The notes: generated from the letters alone by a model not told the origin. Positions 13,140-25,258 are shown, counted from the stretch's first letter. The stretch: 64,000 bases of DNA from Vicugna pacos (GCF_048564905.1 NW_027328740.1:3913292-3977291); one strand, 5' to 3'. A program made the numbers and translations.

Positions 13140-13956
13140 GCGTTTATATTCTAAATTCGATATTCAGTATTCTGTATTCTATATTCTAAATTCTGTGTCC
13201 TGCATTCCATGTTCTAAATTCTGGGTTCTATATTCTCTATTCTATATTCTATATTGTGTGTTGTACATTCTATATTCTAAATTCTATATTCAGTTTACTG
13301 TATTCTATATTCTAAATTCTGTGTTCTGCATTCCATGTTCTAAATTCTATATTCAGTATTCTGTATTCTATACTCTAAATTCTGTGTTCTGCATTCCATG
13401 TTCTAAATTCTATATTCAGTATTCTGTATTCTATATTTTAAATTCTGTGCTCTGCATTCCATTTTCTAAATTCTGGGTTCTGTATTATGTTTTCTTATTT
13501 CTATATTCTGTGTTCAATATTCTATATTCTCTATTCTATATTCTACATTCCGTATTCTATATACTATATTCTGTATATAAATTATATATTCTAAACTCTA
13601 TATTCAGTATTCTGTAGTCTATATTCTAAATTCTGTGTTCTGCATTCCATGTTCTATATTTTGGGTTCCATATACTCTATGAAATATTCCATATTCAGTG
13701 TTCTAAATTCTATATTCTGTATCCTATATTATGCATCCCGTACTCTATATTCTATATTCTGTGTTCTACATTATATGTTCTAAAATTTATATTATGTATT
13801 CTGTATTCTATATTCTAAATTCTGTGTTCTTAATTCAATTTTCTAAATTCTGGGTTCTGTATTCTGTTTTCCATAATGTATATTCTGTATTCTACATTCT
13901 ATATTCTGTATTATATATTCTGCATTCCGTATTCTATATTCTATATTCTGTGTTCT
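13140..13956 (+). repeat. U17, 817 bp, type B
   Basis: 13 subrepeats: s1-s3, s3-like, s7-s9, type-B triad, s13-s15, with two hexamer monomers (13 x 63 - 2). Lacks the s12/s6 joint subrepeat of U15. Confidence 0.86.
13602..13790 (+). repeat. Type-B triad 3 (ATGAAAT form)
   Basis: ATGAAAT at 13679; third subrepeat reads TATGCATCCCG, a private change. Confidence 0.86.
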
Positions 13957-14837
13957 GCGTTTATATACTAAATTCGTTATTCATTATTCGGTATTCTATA
14001 TTCTAAATTCTGTGTTCTGCATTCCATGTTCTAAATTCTGGGTTCTATATTCTCTTTTCTATATTCTATATTGTGTGTTGTACATTCTATATTCTAAATC
14101 CTTTATTCAGTTTACTGTATTCTATATTCTAGATTCTGTGTTCTGCATTCCATGTTCTAATTTCTATATTCATTATTCTGTTTTCCATACTCTAAATTCT
14201 GTGTTCCATATTCTATCTTCTGTATCCAATATTCTGCATTCCGTATTCTACATTCCATATTCTGTGTTCTACATTCTATATACTAAATTTTATATTCAGT
14301 ATTCTGTATTCTATATTTTAAATTGTGTGCTCTGCATTCCATTTTCTAAATTCTGGGTTCTGTATTCTGTTTTCTTATTTCTCTATTCTGTGTTCAACAT
14401 TCTATATTCTGTATTCTATATTCTTCATTCCGTATTCTATATTCTATATTCTGTGTTCTACATTCTATATTCTTAATTCTATATTCTGTATTCTTTACAC
14501 TGTATTCTAAATTCTGTGTTCTTCATTCTATATTCTAAATTCTATATTCATTACTCTGTATTCTATATTCTAAATTCTGTGTTCTGAATTCCATGTTCTA
14601 TATTCTGTCTTCTATATTCTCTATTCTATATTCTATATACTGTGTTCTACATTCTATATTCTAAAATTTATATTATGTATTCTGTATTCTTTATTCTAAA
14701 TTCTGTGTTCTGAATTCCATTTTCTACATTCTGTGTTCTGTATTCTGTTTTCCATAATGTATATTCTGTATTCTACATTCTATATTCTGTATTCTATATT
14801 CTGCATTCCGTATTCTATATTCTATATTCTGTGTTAT
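13957..14837 (+). repeat. U18, 881 bp, s4/s5 fused
   Basis: 14 subrepeats. Unlike U10/U13 the missing 63 bp spans the s4-s5 border (about 14175-14185), a separate route to the same length. Confidence 0.85.
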
Positions 14838-15781
14838 GCGTTTATATTCTAAATTCGATTTTCAGTATTCTGTGTTCTATATTCTTAATTCTGTGTTCTG
14901 CAATCCATGTTCTAAATTCTGGGTTCTATATTCTCTATTCTCTATTCTATATTGTGTGTTGTACATTCTATATTCTAAATACTATATTCAGTTTACTGTA
15001 TTCTATATTCTAGATTCTGTGTTCTGCATTCCATGTTCTAATTTCTATATTCAGTATTCTGTATTCTATATTCTAAATTCTGTGTTCTGCATTGCATTTT
15101 CAATATTCTGGTTTCTATATACTGTTTTCCATATTCTAAATTCTGTGTTCCATATTCTATATTCTGTATTCAATAGTCTGCATTCCGTATTCTACATTCC
15201 ATATTCTGTGTTCTGCATTCTATATTCTAAATTTTATATTCAGTATTCTGTATTCTATATTTTAAATTCTGTACTCTGCATTCCATTTTCTAAATTCTGG
15301 GTTCTGTATTCTGAATTCTTATTTCTATATTCTGTGTTCAAAATTCTATATTCTGTATTCTATATTCTTCATTCCGTAATCTATATTCTATATTCTGTGT
15401 TCTACATTCTATATTCTTAATTCTATATTCTGTATTCTTTACACTGTATTCTAAATACTGTGTTCTTCATTCTATATTCTAAATTCTGTATTCATTATTC
15501 TGTATTCTATATTCTAAATTCTCTGTTCTGAATTCCATGTTCTATATTCTGTCTTCTATATTCTCTATTCTATATTCTATATTCTGTGTTCTACATTCTA
15601 TATTCTAAAATTTATATTATGTATTCTGTATTCTATATTCTAAATTCTGTGTTCTGAATTCCATTTTCTAAATTCTGGGTTCGGTATTCTGTTTACCATA
15701 ATGTATATTCTGTATTCTACATTCTATATTCTTTATTGTATATTCTGCATTCCGTATTCTATATTCTATATTCTGTGTTCT
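14838..15781 (+). repeat. U19, 944 bp, type A complete
   Basis: All 15 subrepeats. Preceded by GTTATGC at the anchor; s2 has CTCT CTATTC-type variants shared with U25. Confidence 0.87.
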
Positions 15782-15803
15782 GCGTTTATATTCTAAATTC
15801 GAT

Positions 15804-15929
15804 ATTCAGTATTCTGTATTCTATATTCTAAATTCTGTGTTCTGCATTCCATGTTCTAAATTCTGGGTTCTATATTCTCTATTCTATATTCTATATTGTG
15901 TGTTGTACATTCTATATTCTAAATTCTAT
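15804..15929 (+). repeat. Dyad s1-s2 of the reference unit (126 bp)
   Basis: s1 opens ATTCAGT ATTCTGT and closes ATTCTGG; s2 opens GTTCTAT ATTCTCT and contains the private pair ATTGTGT GTTGTAC. It parallels s11-s12, and s2 looks like the front of a middle subrepeat joined to the back of a third one, as if 63 bp were lost from a 189-bp string (inference). Confidence 0.8.
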
Positions 15930-15992
15930 ATTCAGTTTACTGTATTCTATATTCTAAATTCTGTGTTCTGCATTCCATGTTCTAAATTCTAT
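15930..15992 (+). repeat. Single subrepeat s3 (63 bp)
   Basis: Marked by TTACTGT as monomer 2. It begins like s1 and ends ATTCTAT like s6/s9, so it may be a 189-bp string reduced to one subrepeat. It is the subrepeat missing from U10 and U13. Confidence 0.8.
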
Positions 15993-16181
15993 ATTCAGTA
16001 TTCTGTATTCTATATTCTAAATTCTGTGTTTTGCATTCCATTTTCTATATTCTGGGTTCTATATTCTGTTTTCCATATTATAAATTCTGTGTTCCATATT
16101 CTATATTCTGTATTCAATATTCTGCATTCCGTATTCTACATTCCATATTCTGTGTTCTACATTCTATATTCTAAATTTTAT
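15993..16181 (+). repeat. Triad s4-s6 (189 bp)
   Basis: 27 heptamers. s5 contains TTTCCAT and ATTCAAT; s6 contains ATTCCGT ATTCTAC and ends ATTTTAT. Parallel in order to s7-s9 and s13-s15. Confidence 0.85.
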
Positions 16182-16370
16182 ATTCAGTATTCTGTATTCT
16201 ATATTTTAAATTGTGTGCTCTGCATTCCATTTTCTAAATTCTGGGTTCTGTATTCTGTTTTCTTACTTCTATATTGTGTGTTCAACATTCTATATTCTGC
16301 ATACTATATTCTTCATTCCGTATTCTATATTCTATATACTGTGTTTTACATTCTATATTCTAAATTCAAT
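16182..16370 (+). repeat. Triad s7-s9 (189 bp)
   Basis: s7 carries ATTTTAA and ATTGTGT GCTCTGC; s8 carries the TTTCTTA-type monomer and GTTCAAC; s9 opens ATTCTTC ATTCCGT. In this copy s8-s9 carry unusual variants (CTTCTAT, ATTGTGT, ATACTAT, GTTTTAC) that recur at 43.8 kb. Confidence 0.85.
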
Positions 16371-16433
16371 ATTCTGTATTCTTTACACTGTATTCTAAAT
16401 TCTGTGTTCTTCATTCTATATTCTAAATTCTAT
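16371..16433 (+). repeat. Single subrepeat s10 (63 bp)
   Basis: Marked by ATTCTTT ACACTGT as monomers 2-3 and GTTCTTC as monomer 6. The TTTACACTG string is a convenient tag for type-A units. Confidence 0.85.
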
Positions 16434-16559
16434 ATTCATTATTCTGTATTCTATATTCTAAATTCTGTGTTCTGAATTCCATGTTCTATATTCTGTCTTC
16501 TATATTCTCTATTCTATATTCTATATTCTGTGTTCTACATTCTATATTCTAAAATTTAT
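16434..16559 (+). repeat. Dyad s11-s12 (126 bp)
   Basis: s11 opens ATTCATT and carries GTTCTGA ATTCCAT, which makes a GAATTC site. s12 opens CTTCTAT ATTCTCT and ends ATTCTAA AATTTAT. In 937-bp units s12 has lost one ATTCTAT monomer. Confidence 0.85.
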
Positions 16560-16747
16560 ATTATGTATTCTGTATTCTATATTCTAAATTCTGTGTTCTG
16601 AATTCCATTTTCTAAATTCTGGGTTCGGTATTCTGTTTACCATAATGTATATTCTGTATTCTACATTCTATATTCTGTATTCTATATTCTGCATTCCGTA
16701 TTCTATATTCTATATTCTGTGTTCTGCGTTTATATTCTAAATTCGAT
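16560..16747 (+). repeat. Triad s13-s15 with the six-base monomer (188 bp)
   Basis: s13 opens ATTATGT and holds the second GAATTC; s14 holds TTTCCAT AATGTAT; s15 opens ATTCTGC ATTCCGT and contains GTTCTGC GTTTAT, the only hexamer of a type-A unit. This missing base shifts heptamer phase by one per unit and identifies unit borders. Confidence 0.88.
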
Positions 16748-17668
16748 ATTCAGTATTCTGTATTCTATATTCTAAATTCTGTGTTCTGCATTCCATGTTC
16801 TAAATTCTGGGTTCTATATTCTCTATTCTATATTCTATATTGTGTGTTGTACATTCTATATTCTAAATTCTATATTCAGTTTACTGTATTCTATATTCTA
16901 GATTCTGTGTTCTGCATTCCATATTCTAAATTCTACATACAGTATTCTGTATTCTATATTCTAAATTCTGTGTTCTGCATTCCATTTTCTATATTCTGGG
17001 TTCTAAATATTGTTTTCCATATTCTAAATTCTGTGTTTCATATTCTATATTCTGTATTCAATATTCTGCATTCCGTATTCTACATTCCATATTCTGTGTT
17101 CTACATTCTATATTCTAAATTTTATATTCAGTATTCTGTTTTCTATATTTTTAAATGTGTGCTCTGCATTCCATTTTCTAATTCTGGGTTCTGTAGTCTG
17201 TTTTCTTATTTCTATATTCTGTGTTCAACATTCTATATTCTGTATTCTATTTTCTTCATTCCGTATTCTATATTCTATATTCTGTGTTCTACATTCTATA
17301 TTCTTAATTCTATATTCTGTATTCTTTAGACTGTATTCTAAATTCTGTGTTCTTCATTCTATATTCCAAATTCTATATTCATTACTCTGTATTCTATATT
17401 CTAAATTCTGTGTTCTGAATTCCATGTTCTATATTCTGTCTTCTATATTCTCTATTCTATATTCTATATTCTTTGTTCTATATTCTGTATTCTAAAATTA
17501 ATATTATGTATTCTCTATTCTATATTCTAAATTCTGTGTTCTGAATTCCATTTTCTAAATTCTGGGTTCTGTATTCTGTTTTCCATAATGTATATTCTGT
17601 ATTCTACATTCTATATTCTGTATTCTATATTCTGCATTCCGTATTCTATATTCTATACTCTGTGTTCT
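16726..17668 (+). repeat. U21, 943 bp, type A
   Basis: All 15 subrepeats with one base lost in s7 near 17178. Carries GTAGTCTG at 17193, a rare variant found again in U24, U39, U46, U49 and U66. Confidence 0.86.
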
Positions 17669-18730
17669 GCGTTTATATTCTAAATTCGATATTCAGTATT
17701 CTGTATTCTATATTCTAAATTCTGTGTTCTGCATTCCATGTTCTATATTCTGTCTTCTATATTCTGTATTCTACATTCCATATTCCGTGTTCTACATTCT
17801 ATATTCTTAATTTTATATTCAGTATTCTGTATTCTATATTTTAAATTCTGTGCTCTGCATTCAATTTTCTAAATTCTGGGTTCTGTATTCTGTTTTCTTA
17901 TTTCTATATTCTGTGTTCAATATTCTATATTCTCTATTCTATATTCTACATTCCGTATGCTATATACTATATTCTGTATATACATTCTATATTCTAAATT
18001 CTATATTCAGTATTCTGTATTCTATATTCTAAATTCTGTGTTCTGCATTCCATGTTCTATATTTTGGGTTCCATATACTCTCTGAAACATTCCATATTCA
18101 GTGTTCTAAATTCTATATTCTGTATCCTATATTATGCATTCCGTACTGTATATTCTATATTCTGTGTTCTACATTTTATGTTCTAAAATTTATATTATGT
18201 ATTCTGTATTCTATATTCTAAATTCTGTGTTCTTAATTCCATTTTCTAAATTCTGGGTTCTGTATTCTGTTTTCCATAATGTATATTCTGTATTCTACAT
18301 GCTATATTCTGTATTCTATATTCTTCATTCCGTATTCTATATTCTATATTCTTTGTTCTAAATTCTATATTCTAAATTCTATATTCTGTATTCTTTACAC
18401 TGTATTCTAAATTCTGTGTTCTTCATTCTATATTCTAAATTCTATATTCATTATTCTGTATTCTATATTCTAAATTCTGTGTTCTGAATTCCATGTTCTA
18501 TAATGTGTCTTCTATATTCTCTATTCTATATTCTATATTCTTTCTTCTACATTCTGTATTCTAAAATTAATATTATGTATTCTCTATTCTATATTCTAAA
18601 TTCTGTGTTCTGAATTCCATTTTCTAAATTCTGGGTTCTGTATTCTGTTTTCCATAATGTATATTCTGTATTCTACATTCTATATTCTGTATTCTATATT
18701 CTGCATTCCGTATTCTATATTCTGTGTTCT
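17669..18730 (+). repeat. U22, 1062 bp, type-B/A fusion
   Basis: 17 subrepeats: s3-like, s12/s6, s7-s9, type-B triad, s13, s14, then an s9-like one, s10-s15. Two hexamers and one lost heptamer in the last s15 give 1071 - 9. The type-B part lost its own s15 when s14 joined s9. Confidence 0.86.
18005..18193 (+). repeat. Type-B triad 4 (CTGAAAC form)
   Basis: Earliest copy of the central lineage: GAAACATT, with CTG instead of ATG at 18082, and GTACTGTATATTC in the third subrepeat. Confidence 0.86.
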
Positions 18731-19044
18731 GCGTTTATATTCTAAATTCGATATTCAGTATTCTGTATTCTATATTCTAAATTCTGTGTTCTGCATTCCA
18801 TGTTCTAAATTCTGTCTTCTATATTCTCTATTCTACATTCTATATTCTGTGTTCTACATTCTATATTCTAAAATTTATATTATGTATTCTGTATTCTGTA
18901 TTCTAAATTCTGTGTTCTGAATTCCATTTTCTAAATTCTGGGTTCTGTATTCTGTTTTCCATAATGTATATTCTGTATTCTACATTCTATATTCTGTATT
19001 CTATATTCTGCATTCCGTATTCTGTATTCTATATTCTGTGTTCT
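18731..19044 (+). repeat. U23, 314 bp, s1/s11 fusion then s12-s15
   Basis: Begins like s1 (GTTCTGC ATTCCAT) and continues as s11/s12, so the 630-bp loss lies between the two CATTCCATGTTCT-type strings. All later 314-bp units of the central domain have this form, unlike U4. Confidence 0.86.
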
Positions 19045-19988
19045 GCGTTTATATTCTAAATTCGATATTCAGTATTCTGTATTCTATATTCTAAATTCTG
19101 TGTTCTGCATTCCATGTTCTAAATTATGGGTTCTATATTCTCTATTCTATATTCTATATTGTGTGATGTACATTCTATATTCTAAATTCCATATTCAGTT
19201 TACTGTATTCTATATTCTAGATTCTGTGTTCTGCATTCCATGTTCTAAATTCTACATTCAGTATTCTGTATTCTATAGTCTAAATTCTGTGTTCTGCATT
19301 CCATTTTCTATATTCTGGGTTCTATATATTGTTTTCCATATTCTAAATTCTGTGTTTCATATTCTATATTCTGTATTCAATATTCTGCATTCCGTATTCT
19401 ACATTCCATATTCTGTGTTCTACATTCTATATTCTAAATTTTATATTCAGTATTCTGTATTCTATATTTTAAAATGTGTGCTCTGCATTCCATTTTCTAA
19501 ATTCTGGGTTCTGTAGTCTGTTTTCTTATTTCTATATTCTGTGTTCAACATTCTATATTCTGTATTCTATATTCTTCATTCCGTATTCTATATTCTATAT
19601 TCTGTGTTCTACATTCTATATTCTTAATTCTATATTCTGTATTCTTTACACTGTATTCTAAATTCTGTGTTCTTCATTCTATATTCTAAATTCTATATTC
19701 ATTACTCTGTATTCTATATTCTAAATTCTGTGTTCTGAATTCCATGTTCTATATTGTGTCTTCAATATTCTCTATTCTATATTCTATATACTGTGTTCTA
19801 CATTCTATATTCTAAAATTTATATTATGTATTCTGTATTCTATATTCTAAATTCTGTGTTCTGAATTCCATTTTCTAAATTCTGGGTTCTTTATTCTGTT
19901 TTCCATAATGTATATTCTGTATTCTACATTCTATATTCTGCATTCTATATTCTGCATTCCGTATTCTATATTCTATATTCTGTGTTCT
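19045..19988 (+). repeat. U24, 944 bp, type A
   Basis: All 15 subrepeats. Carries TCTACATTCAG in s3/s4, ATATATTG in s5, AAAATGTGTG in s7 and GTAGTCTG in s8, a variant set seen again in U39, U46, U49, U57 (partly) and U66. Confidence 0.87.
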
Positions 19989-20932
19989 GCGTTTATATTC
20001 TAAATTCGATATTCAGTATTCTGTGTTCTATATTCTTAATTCTGTGTTCTGCATTCCATGTTCTAAATTCTGGGTTCTATATTCTCTATTCTCTATTCTA
20101 TATTCTGTGTTGTACTTTCTATATTCTAAATACTATATTCAGTTTACTGTATTCTATATTCTAGATTCTGTGTTCTGCATTCCATGTTCTAATTTCTATA
20201 TTCAGTATTCTGTATTCTATATTCTAAATTCTGTGTTCTGCATTCCATTTTCTATATTCTGGGTTCTATATACTGTTTTCCATATTCTAAATTCTGTGTT
20301 CCATATTCTATATTCTGTATTCAATATTCTGCATTCCGTATTCTACATTCCATATTCTGTGTTCTACATTCTATATTCTAAATTTTATATTCAGTATTCT
20401 GTATTCTATATTTAAAATTGTGTGCTCTGCATTCCATTTTCTAAATTCTGGGTTCTGTATTCTGTTTTCTTATTTCTATATTCTGTGTTCAACATTCTAT
20501 ATTCTGTATTCTATATTCTTCATTCCGTAATCTATATACTATATTCTGTGTTCTACATTCTATATTGTTAATTCTATATTCTGTATTCTTTACACTGTAT
20601 TCTTAATTCTGTGTTCTTCATTCTATATTCTAAATTCTGTATTCATTATTCTGTATTCTATATTCTAAATTCTGTGTTCTGAATTCCATGTTCTATATTC
20701 TGTCTTCTATATTCTCTATTCTCTATTCTATATTCTGTGTTCTACATTCTATATTCTAAAATTTATATTATGTATTCTCTATTCTATATTCTAAATTCTG
20801 TGTTCTGAATTCAATTTTCTAAACTCTGGGTTCTGTATTCTGTTTTCCATAATGTATATTCTGTATTCTACATTCCATATTCTGTATTTTATATACTGCA
20901 TTCCGTATTCTATATTCCATATTCTGTGTTCT
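19989..20932 (+). repeat. U25, 944 bp, type A
   Basis: All 15 subrepeats. From about 20.27 kb on, it is the left copy of the 5333-bp duplication. Confidence 0.87.
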
Positions 20933-21687
20933 GCGTATATATTCTAAATTCGATATTCAGTATTCTGTATTCTATATTCTAAATTCTGTGTTCTGCATAA
21001 CATTTTCTATATTCTGGGTTCTATATTCTGTTTTCCATATTCTAAATTCTGTGTTCCATATTCTATATTCTGTATTCAATATTCTGCATTCCGTATTCTA
21101 CATTCCATATTCTGTTTTCTACATTCTATATTCTAAATTTTATATTCAGTATTCTGTATCCTATATTTTAAATTGTGTGCTCTGCATTCCATTTTCTAAA
21201 TTCTGGGTTCTGTATTCTGTTTTCTTATTTCTATATTCTGTGTTCTACATTCTATATTCTGTATTCTATATTCTTCATTCCGTATTCTATATTCTATATT
21301 CTGTGTTCTAAATTCTATATTCGAAATTCTATATTTTGTATTCTTTACACTGTATTCTAAATTCTGTGTTCTTCATTCTATATTCTAAATTCTATATTCA
21401 TTATTCTGTATTCTATATACTAAATTATGTGTTCTGAATTCCATGTTCTATATTCTGTCTTTTATATTCTCTATTCTATATTCTATATTCTGTGTTCTAC
21501 ATTCTATATTCTAAAATTTATATTATGTATTCTGTATTCTGTATTCTAAATTCTGTGTTCTGAATTCCATTTTCTAAATTCTGGGTTCTGTATTCTGTTT
21601 TCCATAATGTATATTCTGTATTCTACATTCTATATTCTGTATTCTATATTCTGCATTCCGTATTCTATATTCTATATTCTGTGTTCT
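20933..21687 (+). repeat. U26, 755 bp, s4-s15
   Basis: Anchor reads GCGTAT. Contains the rare GCATAACATT at about 20995, also present near 26328, 41144 and 47852. Confidence 0.88.
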
Positions 21688-22624
21688 GCGTTTATATTCT
21701 AAATACGATATTCAGTATTCGGTATTCTATATTCTAAATTCTGTGTTCTGCATTCCATGTTCTAAATTCTGGGTTCTATATTCTCTATTCTATATTCTAT
21801 ATTGTGTGTTGTACATTCTATATTCCAAATTCTATATTCAGTTTACTGTATTCTATATTCTAGATTCTGTGTTCTGCATTCCATGTTCTAAATTCTACAT
21901 TCTGTATTCTGTATTCTATATTGTACATTCTGTGTTCTGCATTCCATTTTCTATATTCTGGGTTCTATATATTGTTTTCCATATTCTAAATCCTGTGTTT
22001 CATATTCTATATTCTGTATTCAATATTCTGCATTCCGTATTCTACATTCCATATTCTGTGTTCTACATTCTATATTCTAAATTTTATATTCAGTATTCTG
22101 AATTCTATATTTTAAATTGTGTGCTCTGCATTCCATTTTCTAAATTCTGGGTTCTGTATCCTGTTTTCTTATTTCTATATTCTGTGTTCAACATTCTATA
22201 TTCTGTATTCTATATTCTTCATTCCGTATTCTATATTCTATATTCTGTGTTCTACATTCTATATTCTTAATACTATATTCTGTTTTCTTTACACTGTATT
22301 CTAAATTCTGTGTTCTTCATTCTATATTCCAAATTCTATATTCATTACTCTGTATTCTATATTCTAAATTCTGGGTTCTGAATTCCATGTTCTATATTCT
22401 GTCTTCTATATTCTCTATTCTATATTCTGTGTTCTACATTCAATATTCTAAAATTTATATTATGTATTCTCTATTCTATATTCTAAATTCTGTGTTCTGA
22501 ATTCCATTTTCTAAATTCTGGGTTCTGTATTCTGTTTTCCATAATGTATATTCTGTATTCTACATTCCATATTCTGTATTCTATATACTGAATTCCGTAT
22601 TCTATATTCCATATTCTGTGTTCT
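21688..22624 (+). repeat. U27, 937 bp, type A minus a heptamer
   Basis: s12 lacks one ATTCTAT. s4 carries a TGTACATTC variant (near 21923) shared with U34 and U41. Confidence 0.87.
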
Positions 22625-23379
22625 GCGTTTATATTCTAAATTCGATATTCAGTATTCTGTATTCTATATTCTAAATTCTGTGTTCTGCATTCCATTTTCT
22701 ATATTCTGGGTTCTATATTCTGTTTTCCATATTCTAAATTCTGCGTTCCATATTCTATATTCTGTATTCAATATTCTGCATTCCGTATTCTACATTCCAT
22801 ATTCTGTGTTGTACATTCTATATTCTAAATTTTATATTCAGTATTCTGTATTCTATATTTTAAATTGTGTGCTCTGCATTCCATTTTCTAAATTCTGGGT
22901 TCTGTATTCTGTTTTCTTATTTCTATATTCTGTGTTCTACATTCTATATTTTGTATTCTATATTCTTCATTCCGTATTCTATATTCTATATTCTGTGTTC
23001 TAAATTCTATATTCTAAATTCTATATTCTGTATTCTTTACAGTGTATTCTAAATTCTGTGTTCTTCATTCTATACTCTAAATTCTATATTCATTATTCTG
23101 TATTCTATATTCTAAATTCTGTGTTCTGAATTCCATGTTCTATAATGTGTCTTCTATATTCTCTATTCTATATTCTATATTCTGTGTTCTACATTCTGTA
23201 TTCTAAAATTAATATTATGTATTCTCTATTCTATATTCTAAATTCTGTGTTCTGATTTCCATTTTCTAAATTCTGGGTTCTGTATTCTGTTTTCCATAAT
23301 GTATATTCTGTATTCTACATTCTATATTCTGTATTCTATATTCTGCATTCCGTATTCTATATTCTATATTCTGTGTTCT
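22625..23379 (+). repeat. U28, 755 bp, s4-s15
   Basis: 12 subrepeats; s6 has GTTGTAC, shared with U35 and U42 as supra-repeat positional copies. Confidence 0.87.
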
Positions 23380-23686
23380 GCGTTTGTATTCTAAATTCGA
23401 TATTCAGTATTCTGTATTCTATATTCTAAATTCTGTGTTCTGCATTCCATGTTCTACATTCTGTCTTCTATATTCTCTATTCTATATTCTATATTCTGTG
23501 TTCTACATTCTATATTCTAAAATTTATATTATGTATTCTGTATTCTATATTCTGTGTTCTGAATTCCATTTTCTAAATTCTGGGTTAGGTATTCTGTTTA
23601 CCATAATGTATATTCTGTATTCTACATTCTATATTCTGTATTCTATATTCTTCATTCCGTATTTTATATTCTATATTCTGTGTTCT
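23380..23686 (+). repeat. U29, 307 bp, short unit
   Basis: s1/s11 fusion then s12-s15 with one ATTCTAA missing from s13 (5 x 63 - 1 - 7). Carries GGGTTAGG at 23581. Closes supra-repeat copy S1. Confidence 0.87.
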
Positions 23687-24944
23687 GCGTTTATATTCTA
23701 AATTCGATATTCAGTATTCTGTATTCTATATTCTAAATTCTGTGTTCTGCATTCCATATTCTAAATTCTGGGTTCTATATTCTCTATTCTATATTCTATA
23801 TTGTGTGTTGTACATTCTATATTCTAAATTCTATATTCAGTTCACTGTATTCTATATTCTAAATTCTGTGTTCTGCATTCCATGTTCTAAATTCTATATT
23901 CAGTATTCTGTATTCTATACTCTAAATTCTGTGTTCTGCATTCCATGTTCTATATTCTGTCTTCTATATTCTGCATTCTACATTCCATATTCCGTGTTCT
24001 ACATTCTATATTCTTAATTTTATATTCAGTATTCTGTATTCTATATTTTAAATTCTGTGCTCTGCATTCAATTTTCTAAATTCTGGGTTCTGTATTCTGT
24101 TTTCTTATTTCTATATTCTGTGTTCAATATTCTATATTCTCTATTCTATATTCTACATTCCGTATTCTATATACTATATTCTGTATATACATTCTATATT
24201 CTAAATTCTATATTCAGTATTCTGTATTCTATATTCTAAATTCTGTGTTCTGCATTCCATGTTCTATATTTTGGGTTCCATATACTCTATGAAACATTCC
24301 ATATTCAGTGTTCTAAATTCTATATTCTGTATCCTATATTATGCATTCCGTACTGTATATTCTATATTCTGTGTTCTACATTTTATGTTCTAAAATTTAT
24401 ATTATGTATTCTGTATTCTATATTCTAAATTCTGTGTTCTTAATTCCATTTTCTAAATTCTGGGTTCTGTATTCTGTTTTCCATAATGTATATTCTGTAT
24501 TCTACATTCTATATTCTGTATTCTATATTCTTCATTCCGTATTCTATATTCTATATTCTGTGTTCTAAATTCTATATTCTAAATTCTATATTCTGTATTC
24601 TTTACACTGTATTCTAAATTCTGTGTTCTTCATTCTATATTCTAAATTCTATATTCATAATTCTGTATTCTATATTCTAAATTCTGTGTTCTGAATTCCA
24701 TGTTCTATAATGTGTCTTCTATATTCTCTATTCTATATTCTATATTCTTTGTTCTACATTCTGTATTCTAAAATTAATATTATGTATTCTCTATTCTATA
24801 TTCTAAATTCTGTGTTCTGAATTCCATTTTCTAAATTCTGGGTTCTGTATTCTGTTTTCCATAATGTATATTCTGTATTCTACATTCTATATTCTGTATT
24901 CTATATTCTGCATTCCGTATTCTATATTCTATATTCTGTGTTCT
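23687..24944 (+). repeat. U30, 1258 bp, type-B/A fusion
   Basis: 20 subrepeats with two hexamers (20 x 63 - 2): s1-s3, s3-like, s12/s6, s7-s9, type-B triad, s13, s14, then s9-like, s10-s15. The s14-to-s9 joint is at 24526/24527. Confidence 0.88.
24212..24400 (+). repeat. Type-B triad 5 (ATGAAAC form)
   Basis: ATGAAAC at 24289. Confidence 0.87.
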
Positions 24945-25258
24945 GCGTTTATATTCTAAATTCGATATTCAGTATTCTGTATTCTATATTCTAAATTCTG
25001 TGTTCTGCATTCCATGTTCTAAATTCTGTCTTCTATATTCTCTATTCTACATTCTATATTCTGTGTTCTACATTCTATATTCTAAAATTTATATTATGTA
25101 TTCTGTATTCTGTATTCTAAATTCTGTGTTCTGAATTCCATTTTCTAAATTCTGGGTTCTGTATTCTGTTTTCCATAATGTATATTCTGTATTCTACATT
25201 CTATATTCTGTATTCTATATTCTGCATTCCGTATTCTATATTCTATATTCTGTGTTCT
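24945..25258 (+). repeat. U31, 314 bp
   Basis: Same s1/s11 fusion form as U23. Confidence 0.87.

Larger units (their letters stand above)
15782..16725 (+). repeat. U20, reference 944-bp higher-order unit
   Basis: This unit has all fifteen 63-bp subrepeats. Counted from the GCGTTT at 15782, s1 starts at 15804 and each following subrepeat starts 63 bases later (s2 15867, s3 15930, s4 15993, s5 16056, s6 16119, s7 16182, s8 16245, s9 16308, s10 16371, s11 16434, s12 16497, s13 16560, s14 16623, s15 16686). Only s15 is 62 bp, because one monomer is GTTTAT. In twelve of the fifteen, monomer 5 is ATTCTGT and monomer 6 begins GTT, which fixes the 63-bp register; s2, s7 and s14 deviate. EcoRI-type GAATTC lies at 16474 (s11) and 16600 (s13). 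CpG lies in s6, s9 and s15, plus GTTCGGT at the s14 start in this unit. Confidence 0.92.
1..17668 (+). repeat. Left domain: heterogeneous higher-order units
   Basis: Holds partial unit U0 and units U1-U21. Lengths vary (440, 566, 692, 817, 881, 937, 944) and no single supra-period covers the domain. Local duplications have offsets of 1629 bp (3075-6332), 2580 bp (6899-10359) and 11,385 bp (1-1400 against 11386-12785). Type-B strings here carry ATGAAAT. Confidence 0.8.
17669..23686 (+). repeat. Supra-repeat copy S1 (6018 bp)
   Basis: Units 1062, 314, 944, 944, 755, 937, 755, 307. Its part from about 20.27 kb matches S2 at offset 5333. Confidence 0.82.

Noticed and set aside
16371-16433. TTTACACTG in s10 as a bacterial-type promoter element
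   Set aside because: It is a repeat variant present in nearly every type-A unit, and nothing else in the window suggests a bacterial genome.
15837-16475. 212-codon open frame, the longest in the window, as a protein-coding gene
   Set aside because: It is pure 63-bp repeat read in one frame, overlaps another frame of the same repeat, and has no non-repeat sequence, splice signal or recognisable domain.
15782-16725. CENP-B box in the reference unit
   Set aside because: TTCG occurs in ATTCGAT, but the following core with CGGG is absent.
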